From Bog-532 sp963830385 (lineage in GTDB: Bacteria > Actinomycetota > Actinomycetes > Streptosporangiales > Streptosporangiaceae): a DNA stretch of 64,000 bases. This document shows, piece by piece, positions 31,447 through 39,591 of this stretch. A program made the translations under genes and the position numbers. A model generated the notes under the pieces. It had not been told where the DNA came from. It saw only the letters and a program-made list of their open reading frames with translations, and ran no database searches. Position 1 is the first letter of the stretch; the number at the start of each line of letters is the position of its first letter. The DNA is taken from NCBI GenBank assembly GCA_963830385.1, contig CAWHMD010000009.1, positions 682,001-746,000 on the forward strand, given 5' to 3'.

Positions 31447-32419
31447 TCGCGGTGACCAGCAGGCAGGCGGCGGTGGCGGCCTCCGACACCGCACCCAGCA
31501 CGTCCCCGGTGATGCCGCCCAGCCGCCGGGCCCCGCGCTCGCCCAGCGCGACCCCGGCGACCAGCCCGGCCGCCACCGCGACGGGCAGGATCCACTCCAC
31601 CGGGACGTCCGCCACCGCAGCCGCCAGGAAGATCCCGCCTACGGTCACGGCCAGCGCCGCCGCCGTGACCAGGACGGCGGTGACCGGCGCGACGCTGTCC
31701 GCCACCATCGCGCCCAGCCCGTCCGGCCGGGCCGGCGGCACGCCCCGGCGGCACGCCCAGGTGATGGCCAGCCGCCCGGTCACCGCGGCCACGATGACCG
31801 CCGGCACCCCGCGCCCGGAGCTGTCGGCCTGGGTCAGCCCCGCCACCTGAACCAGCAGCGTGAGCACCAGCGTCACCACGCCGAACGGCCCGATGTCGGA
31901 CTTCCGCATGATCGCCAGCGCCTCAGCCGGCGGCCGCCGGCTGCCCAGCCCGTCGGCCAGGTCGGCCAGCCCGTCCAGGTGCAGGCCGCGGTTCAGCACC
32001 ACCAGCGACCCCACCGCCAGCACCGACGCCACCAGCGAGCCGGTGTGCAGCAGATGCCCGGCCACGTAGAGCACGGCCGCCGCGATCAGGCCGAGTACCA
32101 GCCCCACGGCCGGCGCCCACAGCATCGCCTCGGCCGCCGCCGCCCGTGTCGGCCCCGCCGACGGCCCGTAGCTACCGGCCAGCGGTTCGGGCACCGGCGG
32201 CTCGGCGTCCGGCCAGGGAGGTCCGGTCGGCTCGCCCGGCCCATCGGCCGTGGCCGGCACCGTGGCCCGGCTCGCCCGGGCGGACCAGGCCGGGTCGGCC
32301 CGGCCGGGGCCGGGACCCTGCTCGTGGGGCTGTGACTCGTGGGGCCGGGCCGCGGGCACGATGGACTCCGGCAGGATGCTGAGCAGCGTTACCGATAGCC
32401 TCAGCCCATCACGGCTCAT
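31439..32419 (-). CDS. cobS: adenosylcobinamide-GDP ribazoletransferase
   Basis: Membrane enzyme of the last steps of cobalamin biosynthesis, joining the lower ligand to adenosylcobinamide-GDP. The active-site region is intact: NRGLHLDGLADLADGLGSR followed by ALAIMRKSDIGPFGVV. About eight membrane segments follow the normal pattern to the C-terminus. An unusual feature is a ~70-residue Pro/Gly/Ser-rich hydrophilic insert (residues ~20-90) between the first conserved helix (LRLSVTLLSILP) and AMLWAPAVGLVLG, making the protein 326 rather than ~250 residues. ATG is seven bases after TAAGGT. No other cobalamin genes are here. Confidence 0.92.
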   Translation of the reverse strand: MSRDGLRLSVTLLSILPESIVPAARPHESQPHEQGPGPGRADPAWSARASRATVPATADGPGEPTGPPWPDAEPPVPEPLAGSYGPSAGPTRAAAAEAMLWAPAVGLVLGLIAAAVLYVAGHLLHTGSLVASVLAVGSLVVLNRGLHLDGLADLADGLGSRRPPAEALAIMRKSDIGPFGVVTLVLTLLVQVAGLTQADSSGRGVPAVIVAAVTGRLAITWACRRGVPPARPDGLGAMVADSVAPVTAVLVTAAALAVTVGGIFLAAAVADVPVEWILPVAVAAGLVAGVALGERGARRLGGITGDVLGAVSEAATAACLLVTAIS

Positions 32420-32497
32420 GGGTGTTCACCTTAGGGCGAACAAGACCGCCGTGGCGGCGCCTTTCCGGGGTCACAACAGACACGTACTATCTCAAGT

Positions 32498-32893
32498 ATG
32501 GCGGAATGGTGGTCGATCGAGGTCTTCCACGCCGACCTGTCGGCCCGGCAGTGGAAAAGTTCCTATGAAGACGCGCTGATCGAAGCGGCGGTGGCCCGCG
32601 GGGCGCTCAACTGGGTCTGGCATGAGCACCGCACCGGTGTGGTGCTCGAGCTTGAGTTCCGTGATGACGAGGCCTGGGAGGCGTACCGGAGCCTGCCCGC
32701 CGTCCGGGCCGCCCTCGACGCGGCCCCGGACCCGGTGAACGGCCTGATCGTCTACCGGGGACGCGGCGGAGCGTCAGGTTCCCGCTGGCCACGGCGCCGC
32801 GGGCCGAAGCCCAGCGCGGACGCGCTGGCCCGGCCCGAGCCGGCCGAGGAGAAGGTCCTGGACCTGACCGAGGCGGCCCCGCCCGGCCGGTGA
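32498..32893 (+). CDS. conserved-looking hypothetical protein
   Basis: Protein of 131 residues that I do not recognise. Residues 1-85 look like a compact alpha/beta domain (MAEWWSIEVFHADLSARQW, VVLELEFRDDEAWEAYRSL); the rest is basic then acidic and probably disordered. It has a clear leaderless promoter: TTTCCG (32462-32467), 17 bases, TACTAT (32485-32490), then seven bases to the ATG. It precedes the DUF5998 gene by about 100 bp on the same strand. No membrane segment or signal peptide. Confidence 0.75.
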   Translation: MAEWWSIEVFHADLSARQWKSSYEDALIEAAVARGALNWVWHEHRTGVVLELEFRDDEAWEAYRSLPAVRAALDAAPDPVNGLIVYRGRGGASGSRWPRRRGPKPSADALARPEPAEEKVLDLTEAAPPGR

Positions 32894-32994
32894 CCCGGCT
32901 TCGCCCGGTTCGTAACCGGCCCCGTCCGCCCAGCTCCGTGTGCCGTTTGCCGGGTGCGGCGAATCCACCGGCCGGCACAGGGCAGGATGGGTAC

Positions 32995-33597
32995 ATGAGG
33001 GATACGCGAGTCACCGCGGATGACCTGCGCGCCGCGATCGAGCGCACGGGTTACTACCCGGGGCTGGTTACCGACGCCGTCTGGTCGTCGCTGGGGGCAG
33101 AGCCCGTCACGGCCTACGTCGTCACGCACGATGCGATCTTTGACCCCGGCATGGAGGTCCGCCGCCACATCACCGTGCTGGCGCTGACCCCGACCCGGCT
33201 GATCTACTCCCACACCGACGAGCACCCGGCCGAGGAGCCGGAAGGCCGGCCCCAGGCCGAGACCAGCACCGAGGCGGTGCGGTTCTCCCGGGTGTCGTCG
33301 GTCGCGCTGACCCGGGTGGTGCCCGATCCGGCCTCTTACGTGGCCGGGGTCACCACCCCCAGCGAGGTGGTGCTGACCATCGGCTGGAACGTGCTGTCGC
33401 ACGTGGAGCTGGAGCCCGCCCACTGCGGCGACGAGAACTGCGAAGCCGACCACGGCTACATGGGCACGATCACGGCCGACGACCTGACCCTGCGCATGAG
33501 CGAGGCGGCCGACGGGGAGGACGGGGTCCGCCAGGTGCTGTCGTTCGCCGCCGCGCTGTCCGACGCGACTGCTGGCACCGCCGGCGCCGGGCGGTAA
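32995..33597 (+). CDS. DUF5998 family protein
   Basis: Protein of 200 residues of an actinobacterial family of unknown function that is commonly placed beside an alkaline-phosphatase-type gene, as it is here. Recognised parts: RAAIERTGYYPGLVTDAVW, PVTAYVVTHDAIFD, RHITVLALTPTRLIYSHTDE and LELEPAHCGDENCEADHGY-like text near residue 140. The two Cys and nearby His/Asp there could bind a metal. ATG lies six bases after CAGGAT (leaderless). A longer in-frame extension upstream is unsupported. Confidence 0.82.
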   Translation: MRDTRVTADDLRAAIERTGYYPGLVTDAVWSSLGAEPVTAYVVTHDAIFDPGMEVRRHITVLALTPTRLIYSHTDEHPAEEPEGRPQAETSTEAVRFSRVSSVALTRVVPDPASYVAGVTTPSEVVLTIGWNVLSHVELEPAHCGDENCEADHGYMGTITADDLTLRMSEAADGEDGVRQVLSFAAALSDATAGTAGAGR

Positions 33598-33648
33598 CGC
33601 GGGCCAGCAGATTGCCGTAACCATTGCGTAAGTGACAGGATGTTCCGG

Positions 33649-34785
33649 ATGACACCGGAGCCTAGAACTGCGCCGCTTTTGCCCTCCTACGGCTCCGGAA
33701 CGCTCGCGGAGCTCGGGTCGTCCATTCTCGCCTCGCTCGGCGGTTCCGGCGTCAATACGCTTGGCCTGCCGTCGTCCCGCAAGGTCTGCCTGCTGGTGGT
33801 GGACGGGCTCGGCTGGGAACTGCTGCGCGACCACCCGGCCGCCGCCCCGTTCCTCAACGAGCTGGCCATGAACGCCCAGCCGCTGGCGGCCGGTTTCCCG
33901 GCCACCACGGTCACCAGCCTGACCTCCCTCGGTACCGGCAGCGCGCCCGGCCAGCACGGCGTGCTCGGCTATCAGGTGGCGATCCCCGGTGAGCACAAGC
34001 TGCTGAACGGCCTGCGCTGGGACGACCGGATCGACCCGGTGCGCTGGCAGCCCCGGCCGACGATCTACGAGCGGGCCGAGGCGGCCGGCGTGGCCGCCTA
34101 CTACGTGGCGCCCCGGGGCTTCCGGAACAGCGGCCTGACCCGGGCGGCCACGCGCGGCGCCCGGTACTGGCCGGCCGACAGCATGGGCGCACTGGCTGGC
34201 GAGGCCGGGATCGCGCTCCGCGAAGCCGACGAGGTGCTGGTCACCGCCTACCACGGCGATCTCGACGGGACCGGCCACGGCCACGGCGTCGGCTCGGACG
34301 CCTGGTACTACCAGCTGGCGCACGTGGACAAGCTGGCCGAACAGCTGGCCGGGGCGCTGCCCAGCGACACCACTCTGTACGTGACCGCCGACCACGGCAT
34401 GGTCGACGTGTCCGCCGAAGACCGTGTCGACGCCGACGACCAGCCCGACCTGCGGGCCGGGGTGTCGCTGCTGGGCGGCGAGCCGCGTGCCCGGCACGTC
34501 TACGCGCGGCCCGGCGCCGCCGCCGACGTGCTGGCCGCCTGGCGCGGGGTGCTCGGCAACCGGGCCTGGGTCGTCTCCCGCGAGGAAGCGATCAAGGAGA
34601 ACTGGTTCGGCCCGGTCGACCCGGAGATGGCCCCCCGCATCGGCGACGTGGTGGCCGCGCCGGTCGGCAACTGGGCCATCGTCGCGACCGAGACCGAGCC
34701 CCGCGAGTCCGCGCTGACCGGCATGCACGGCTCCCTGGTTGCCGCCGACCAGCTGGTCCCGCTGCTCACCCTCTCCACCGGCTGA
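33649..34785 (+). CDS. alkaline phosphatase-superfamily phosphodiesterase / nucleotide pyrophosphatase
   Basis: Metal-dependent hydrolase of 378 residues. Metal-site motifs: VCLLVVDGLGWELL near the N-terminus, the nucleophile Thr in GFPATTVTSLTSLGTG, GDLDGTGHGHG and LYVTADHGMVDV, and the final GMHGSL. These fit the nucleotide pyrophosphatase/phosphodiesterase branch. No signal peptide, so cytoplasmic. I use ATG 33649, seven bases after CAGGAT (33636-33641) with TTGCCG 18 bases further up, a leaderless promoter; ATG 33640 is the alternative. Functional pairing with DUF5998 is conserved in actinomycetes but unexplained. Confidence 0.88.
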   Translation: MTPEPRTAPLLPSYGSGTLAELGSSILASLGGSGVNTLGLPSSRKVCLLVVDGLGWELLRDHPAAAPFLNELAMNAQPLAAGFPATTVTSLTSLGTGSAPGQHGVLGYQVAIPGEHKLLNGLRWDDRIDPVRWQPRPTIYERAEAAGVAAYYVAPRGFRNSGLTRAATRGARYWPADSMGALAGEAGIALREADEVLVTAYHGDLDGTGHGHGVGSDAWYYQLAHVDKLAEQLAGALPSDTTLYVTADHGMVDVSAEDRVDADDQPDLRAGVSLLGGEPRARHVYARPGAAADVLAAWRGVLGNRAWVVSREEAIKENWFGPVDPEMAPRIGDVVAAPVGNWAIVATETEPRESALTGMHGSLVAADQLVPLLTLSTG

Positions 34786-34797
34786 GCGGTGGCGGGC

Positions 34798-35754
34798 TCA
34801 GAGCGGCCGTGACCAGTTCTGGCCGACGAGGTCGGCGCCGTAGCTGTGGTGCGGCGCTTCGTCCCGGAGGGTGAAACCCGCTCGCTGGTAGATCCGCCGG
34901 GCTTCGGCCAGCACGCTGTTGGTCCACAGGGTCATCTCGGTGTAGCCCGCGGACCGGGCGAACCGCATGCACTCCTCGACCAGTCTCGAGCCGATGCCAA
35001 GGCCCCGGGCGGCCGGGTCCACGTAGAGCAGCCGCAGCCGGGCCACGGTGTCGGACTCGCGCACACACAGGACCGAGCCGACCCGCTCGCCGTCGGCTTC
35101 GGCGATCCAGGCTGCCTCGCGGGCAGGGTCACGGTGGTCCACGAAGTCGGCCACGATCCGGGCGACCAGTGCCTCGTAGGTCTGGTCCCAGCCGTATTCG
35201 GCCGCGTAGCCGGCCGCCTGGCGCTGGACCACCCAGCCGAAATCGCCGGGACGGGGAGCCCGCAGCAGGTAGGACCGCGGCGCCGGCGCGTCCGAGAGGA
35301 CCTGGGTGAGCTCCCGCACCGACGTCACCAGCCGCCGCTGCGCTTCCTCGCTCAGGCTGGCCAGCAGCGCGCCGATCTGCTCGGCGGCCCCGCTGTCGAG
35401 CCGCTGCTGCAGCTCCCGGCCCGCCGGGGTCAGCGTGATGACCTGGCGCCGGGCGTCCGCGCCGGACTTGCTCCGGGTGATCAGCTGGTCGGCCTCGAAC
35501 CGGCTGAGAATGCGGCTCAGGTACCCGGCGTCGATGTCGACGCTCCGGCGCAGCGCGCTCGCCTCGGTGCTGTCGCGCTGGCCGAGCTCGAACAGCAGCC
35601 GGGCCTCGGTCAGCGAGTAGGGCGTGCCCAGATAGCTGCCGCGCAGCAGGCCGATCACGTTGGTGTACAGCCGGTTGAACGCGCGTACGGCCGCGACCGG
35701 GCCGCCGAGGTCTTCGGTGGCTGGCCGCCGCACCGTTGCTTCCGTCGCCGCCAT
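34798..35754 (-). CDS. MarR-type regulator fused to GNAT acetyltransferase
   Basis: Bifunctional protein of 318 residues. Residues ~15-150 are a MarR winged helix (RAFNRLYTNVIGLLRGSYLG, LSRILSRFEADQLITRSKS, VITLTPAGRELQQRL). Residues ~160-318 are a GNAT domain with LLYVDPAARGLGIGSRLVEECM as the acetyl-CoA loop and ARRIYQRAGFTLRDEAPHHS. Such fusions are widespread and may couple gene control to acetylation of a small molecule. It is convergent with the phosphodiesterase gene and divergent from lnt. Confidence 0.92.
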   Translation of the reverse strand: MAATEATVRRPATEDLGGPVAAVRAFNRLYTNVIGLLRGSYLGTPYSLTEARLLFELGQRDSTEASALRRSVDIDAGYLSRILSRFEADQLITRSKSGADARRQVITLTPAGRELQQRLDSGAAEQIGALLASLSEEAQRRLVTSVRELTQVLSDAPAPRSYLLRAPRPGDFGWVVQRQAAGYAAEYGWDQTYEALVARIVADFVDHRDPAREAAWIAEADGERVGSVLCVRESDTVARLRLLYVDPAARGLGIGSRLVEECMRFARSAGYTEMTLWTNSVLAEARRIYQRAGFTLRDEAPHHSYGADLVGQNWSRPL

Positions 35755-35789
35755 CGTCGCTCCTTTTCCAGATATTGAAAAGGGTATTG

Positions 35790-35825
35790 GTTGCCTAAGT
35801 CAAAGATATTGCTGACGGAGGCAAC
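35790..35825. promoter_or_regulatory. inverted repeat in the MarR-GNAT/lnt divergent region
   Basis: GTTGCCT (35790-35796) and AGGCAAC (35819-35825) are perfect 7-base arms around 22 bases, 36 bp upstream of the regulator. It may be an operator for the MarR-type protein acting on itself and perhaps on lnt. Confidence 0.35.
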
Positions 35826-35889
35826 GGTCAATGGCTGAACGTCAACTGGAGATTGGTCGAAAACGGCGGTGCGGGCGGAGAATTGGGTT

Positions 35890-37485
35890 ATGCGTTTGCG
35901 CCGTCCCGTGACCCCGGCTGCCTTGCGGCAACCGGGCCGGTGGGCGGCGCTGGTGGCGGGAGCGGTGCCGCTGCTGGCCTTCCCGGCGCCAGACCTGTCG
36001 GTGGTGGCGTGGTTCGGGCTGGTGCCCGGGCTGCTGCTGATCCGGCGGGCGCCGTCCGCCCGCGAGGCCGCGGTCCGCGGCTGGTGGCTCGGCTGCGGGT
36101 ACATCGTGGCCGCCATGTACTGGCTGGCACCGGAGATCGGCCCGGCCGTGCTGCTGGTGGCGGCGGTGTTCGGGGTGCTGCAGGCTCCGTTCGGGGTGGC
36201 GGCCTGGGCGCTGCTGCGGCCGCCGCTGACCGCCGCCCGGGCGCTGGGCGCGCTGGTCGTGGTGCCGAGCTGCTGGCTGCTGGCCGAGTGGGGGCGATCC
36301 TGGCAGGCGCTCGGCGGCCCGTGGGCGGTGCTCGGCGCCAGCCAGTGGCAGCACCCGGCCGTGCTGGCGCTGGCCTCGGTCGGCGGGGTCTGGCTGGTCA
36401 GCTTCGTGCTCGTGGCCGCCAACGTGGCCATCGTGGTCGCGGCGACCACCCGGCGGTGGACCGCCCGGGCCGCGGCGGCCGCGGTGGCCACGGCGGTGGT
36501 CGCGGCCGGCCCGGTGGTGTTCGCGCTGACCGCGCCCGCCCCGGTCACCGGCACCGCCACGATCGCGCTGGTGCAGCCCGGGATCGACGCCAGCTCCAGC
36601 GCCAGCGAGCGGCTGACCACGGACCTGATCGGGGATCGCGCCGCCGCCGCCGAGGGCGCACCCGACCTCATCGTCTGGGGCGAGAGCAGCGTCGCCTACC
36701 ACCTGGAGAGCGACAAGTCGCTGCTGCGCACGATTGAGCAGCTGTCCCGGCGGGCCGGCGCCCAGATCCTGGTCAACCAGGACTCCCTCCACGACGACCA
36801 GAAGTCCAAGGTCGCGGTGCTGGTCGGCGCGGACGGCATCGCCGGCACCTACACCAAGACCCGGCTGGTCCCGTTCGGGGAGTACATCCCGTTCCGCTCG
36901 GCCCTGTCCTGGCTGACCGACATCAGCCGGGCCGCCCCGGTCAACATGGTGCCGGGGACCGGGGCGCACGTGCTCCGGGTGACCGAGCCGGACGGACAGC
37001 CGCTGACCATCGGCCCGCTGATCTGCTTTGAGTCCGCCTTCCCGGACATGTCCCGGGTCGACACCGGCCACGGCGCCCAGGTCATCGTCTACCAGACCGC
37101 CGACCCGACCTTCCAGGGCACCTGGGCGCTGGAGCAGCACGCCGCCCTGGACGCGCTGCGGGCGGCCGAGACCGGGCGCCCGGTGGTCCAGGCCGCGCTG
37201 ACCGGCGACTCGGACGCGTTCGACAGCCGGGGCCGGCAACTGGCCTGGATGAGCCAGACCCAGCGCGGGGTGACCACGGTCCGGCTCAGCCTGCCCGCCA
37301 CCTCGTCCCGGACCATCTATGACCAGCTTGGTGACTACGTTCCCTGGGCTGCCACCGGGATCGCGGCGGCGGCCGGGCTCGGTGGACTGTGGCGTTTGCG
37401 GGGCCGGCGTACCGGGAAGGGTGGTGCGACCGGCGCGGATACGGCAGAATACGATTCAGGAAGTGGGCTGCACGTGCCCGGCTGA
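35890..37485 (+). CDS. lnt: apolipoprotein N-acyltransferase
   Basis: Membrane enzyme that adds the third acyl chain to lipoproteins. About seven N-terminal membrane segments are followed by an extracytoplasmic nitrilase-type domain with the catalytic triad E265 (VWGESS), K323 (YTKTRLVPFGEY) and C379 (LICFESAF), and one C-terminal membrane segment. Length 531 residues is normal. I use ATG 35890 with CGGAG upstream; an in-frame GTG at 35869 lacks a ribosome binding site. At least one putative substrate, the FKBP lipoprotein at 57179, is in the window. Confidence 0.93.
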   Translation: MRLRRPVTPAALRQPGRWAALVAGAVPLLAFPAPDLSVVAWFGLVPGLLLIRRAPSAREAAVRGWWLGCGYIVAAMYWLAPEIGPAVLLVAAVFGVLQAPFGVAAWALLRPPLTAARALGALVVVPSCWLLAEWGRSWQALGGPWAVLGASQWQHPAVLALASVGGVWLVSFVLVAANVAIVVAATTRRWTARAAAAAVATAVVAAGPVVFALTAPAPVTGTATIALVQPGIDASSSASERLTTDLIGDRAAAAEGAPDLIVWGESSVAYHLESDKSLLRTIEQLSRRAGAQILVNQDSLHDDQKSKVAVLVGADGIAGTYTKTRLVPFGEYIPFRSALSWLTDISRAAPVNMVPGTGAHVLRVTEPDGQPLTIGPLICFESAFPDMSRVDTGHGAQVIVYQTADPTFQGTWALEQHAALDALRAAETGRPVVQAALTGDSDAFDSRGRQLAWMSQTQRGVTTVRLSLPATSSRTIYDQLGDYVPWAATGIAAAAGLGGLWRLRGRRTGKGGATGADTAEYDSGSGLHVPG

Positions 37486-37566
37486 CGGTTGCTCCGGACG
37501 TTGGTTGTCCGCGGCAGGCGCGAGGACGCAGGGGAAGGCGAACCTCGTCGGCTGCCAGGAGGAACA

Positions 37567-38058
37567 GTGTTGGCTCAGGGTGTTTTGCATGTCCATTCGG
37601 CGCCCCCGGCGCTGTGCCCGCACATCGAGTGGGCCGTGGCCGGGATTCTTGGCGTGCCCGTAGACCTTCCGTGGACCGGCCAGCCCGCGTCCCCCGGGTC
37701 GCTGCGGGCCGAACTCGCCTGGGAGGGCCGCCCCGGCAGCGCGGGCGCGATCACCTCGGCTCTCGCCGGGTGGAACCGGCTGCGCTTCGAAGTCACCGAG
37801 GACGCGACCCCCGGCTGTGACGGTGTGCGGCACAGCTACACCCCGACCCTGGGGCTGTTCACGGCGGTGACCGGTGGCAACGGCGACATCCTGGTCCCCG
37901 AGGGCCGGCTGCGGACCGCCATGGCCATGGCCCAGACCGACTCCGACCTGCGCCGGGAGATGGACCGTCTGCTCGGCCGCTCCTGGGACGAGGAGCTCGA
38001 CGCCTTCCGCTGCGGCGCCGACGGCGCCCCGGTGCGCTGGCTGCACGCCACCGGCTGA
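37567..38058 (+). CDS. DUF3145 family protein
   Basis: Protein of 163 residues of an actinobacterial family with unknown function. Recognised by LAQGVLHVHSAPPALCPHIEWA, WEGRPGSAGAITSALAGWN, LRFEVTEDATPGCDGVRHSYTPTLG (split here into shorter runs) and the end APVRWLHATG. GTG follows AGGAGGAA. The gene is highly conserved in actinomycetes and cytoplasmic by sequence. It follows lnt by 81 bp and may share its transcript. No function can be named. Confidence 0.92.
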   Translation: MLAQGVLHVHSAPPALCPHIEWAVAGILGVPVDLPWTGQPASPGSLRAELAWEGRPGSAGAITSALAGWNRLRFEVTEDATPGCDGVRHSYTPTLGLFTAVTGGNGDILVPEGRLRTAMAMAQTDSDLRREMDRLLGRSWDEELDAFRCGADGAPVRWLHATG

Positions 38059-38178
38059 TCTGCGGGTTCGCCCAGCGGGCTCCCGCGCCGCAGCCGCCGC
38101 GGGAGCCCCGGTCATCGATGTCGCCTTGCCGGCACCGAGCCAGCGCCGAAGCTTCATCGCCTGTCCACGTACTTAGCC

Positions 38179-38226
38179 CGAACACAGTATCGACAATTTG
38201 ATCGTTTATGCGAACATAGTGTCGAC
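38179..38226 (+). promoter_or_regulatory. direct repeats upstream of the CBM48 gene
   Basis: CGAACACAGTATCGAC (38179-38194) and CGAACATAGTGTCGAC (38211-38226) match at 14 of 16 positions with a 32-bp period, three helical turns, placing both on one face of the DNA. They lie about 80-130 bp before the small carbohydrate-binding protein gene and look like paired activator sites. Confidence 0.45.
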
Positions 38227-38306
38227 TGGCGGGCCGCGATACACTCTCCGTCAGCAGAGGGTGTTCACTCCATTACTTATAGTGAGCAAGATCAGGTGGA
38301 GATTCG

Positions 38307-38588
38307 ATGATCAAGGTGACCAAGACCGTCCGCGACGGGTCCGTCCGCATCACGTTCGCGCTGCCCGCGGGTGAGCCCGCCGGGGCGGTGTCCGTAGTCG
38401 GGGACTTCAACAACTGGGACCCGTTCGCGCACCCGCTGCGCAAGCGGTCCAACGGCACCCGGAGCACGGTGGTGACCACCACTCCCGGTCGCACGCTGCG
38501 CTTCCGGTACCTGGCCGAGGGCGGCCACTGGTTCGACGACGCCGCCGCCCACGCGTTCGACGGTCAGGGCGCCACGATCTCCGTGTGA
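38307..38588 (+). CDS. stand-alone CBM48 / isoamylase N-terminal domain protein
   Basis: Protein of 93 residues consisting of just one glycogen-binding, immunoglobulin-like domain of the CBM48 type: VRITFALPAGEPAGAVSVVG, DFNNWDPFAHPLRKRSNGT and LRFRYLAEGGHWFDDAAA. The FNNWDP motif and aromatic residues for sugar binding are kept. ATG follows GGTGGAG. It probably binds alpha-glucan or targets a partner to glycogen, like the beta subunit of AMPK, but no partner is adjacent. It ends one base from the convergent phosphatase gene. Confidence 0.88.
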   Translation: MIKVTKTVRDGSVRITFALPAGEPAGAVSVVGDFNNWDPFAHPLRKRSNGTRSTVVTTTPGRTLRFRYLAEGGHWFDDAAAHAFDGQGATISV

Positions 38589-38589
38589 G

Positions 38590-39180
38590 TCAGCGGGCCG
38601 CCAGCTCGGCGCGGACCGGCCGCGGCCACCGCGTGATCGAGGCGTTCCCGATCGCGACCCGGGTCAGCGGCGTCCCGGGCGGCGGCAGACTGGCCGCCGT
38701 CGCCACCCGCACCGGGCCGCCGTGGGTCACCACGATCAGCTCACCGCCCGGCCGGGCGGCGGCCAGCCGCCGCAGTGTCCGGTGCACCCGGTCGTAAAGG
38801 CCGGCCACGCTCTCGCCGCCCGGCGGGAGCCGGTTCGGGTCGTCCCAGTACCAGTCCAGCACGTCACCCATGCCCGCCCGCACCGAGCTGGTGCCCTCCA
38901 GCGCGCCCAGGTGCTGCTCGCGCAGGCCCGGGTCGAACTCCAGCGGCAGGCTGAGCCGTCCGGCGATGATGGCGGCGGTCTCGGCCGTCCGGGGCAGGTC
39001 GCTGGCCACGATCACGGACGCGCCGGGCGCGTGGGCGGCCAGTTCGGCGGCCGCCTGCTCGGCCTGGAGCCGGCCGGTGGCGGTGAGGCTGCCGGCCCGG
39101 TACGACTGGCCCTGGATCCGGCCAGCCACGTTCCAGGTGCTCTGGCCGTGCCGGACCAGCCACAGGGCTGCCGGGCGCAT
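38590..39180 (-). CDS. histidine phosphatase family protein
   Basis: Phosphoglycerate-mutase-like phosphatase of 196 residues. The nucleophile His is in LWLVRHGQSTWN; other active-site parts are SDLPRTAETA, LREQHLGALEG and VVTHGGPVR with the second His. ATG overlaps the stop of the VOC gene by one base (TGATG). It is the third gene of an operon with the phosphosulfolactate synthase and VOC protein, so dephosphorylation of a product of that synthase is an attractive guess. The C-terminus is normal. Confidence 0.88.
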   Translation of the reverse strand: MRPAALWLVRHGQSTWNVAGRIQGQSYRAGSLTATGRLQAEQAAAELAAHAPGASVIVASDLPRTAETAAIIAGRLSLPLEFDPGLREQHLGALEGTSSVRAGMGDVLDWYWDDPNRLPPGGESVAGLYDRVHRTLRRLAAARPGGELIVVTHGGPVRVATAASLPPPGTPLTRVAIGNASITRWPRPVRAELAAR

Positions 39181-39578
39181 CAGTACTGGAGCCGCGGGTC
39201 GTCGTAGTTCTTGAACTCGATCACGTTGTTGGACGGGTCGGCCAGCGCGATCGTCCGGTGCTGCTCGGCCGTGCCCTCGAACCGAAGCGCCGGCCCGGCC
39301 AGCACCTTCAGCTTGCGGTGCTCGACCAAACGCAGCAGCCGGTCGAAGTCCTCAGCTTTGGCGAAGCTCACGCCGAAGTGCCGTGGATACATGACCGGCT
39401 CATCCGGGATGTCATCGCTCAGGTGGCAGACCAGCTGGTCGCCGAAGAAGTCGAGCGTGATGCGATCGTGGTAGCGGCGGGCGAGCTTGGCGCCCAGTCC
39501 GAACACGTAGTACTCGAGGGCCTCGTCCAGGTCGCGGGCGGGGATGGCGATATGGCAGGCGTCGTGAATGTCGCGCAT
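39180..39578 (-). CDS. VOC-superfamily metalloprotein
   Basis: Single-chain vicinal oxygen chelate protein of 132 residues with two beta-alpha-beta-beta-beta units. Likely metal ligands are His in DACHIAIPARDLDEALEYY, His in YPRHFGVSF and Glu in NNVIEFKNYD. ATG follows AAAGGA and lies 13 bases after the phosphosulfolactate synthase stop. It ends with the overlap into the phosphatase gene. It may be a lyase, isomerase or dioxygenase acting on a sulfonated or phosphorylated C3 compound; this is inferred from its operon. Confidence 0.85.
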   Translation of the reverse strand: MRDIHDACHIAIPARDLDEALEYYVFGLGAKLARRYHDRITLDFFGDQLVCHLSDDIPDEPVMYPRHFGVSFAKAEDFDRLLRLVEHRKLKVLAGPALRFEGTAEQHRTIALADPSNNVIEFKNYDDPRLQY

Positions 39579-39591
39579 GCTGAAGGTCCTT

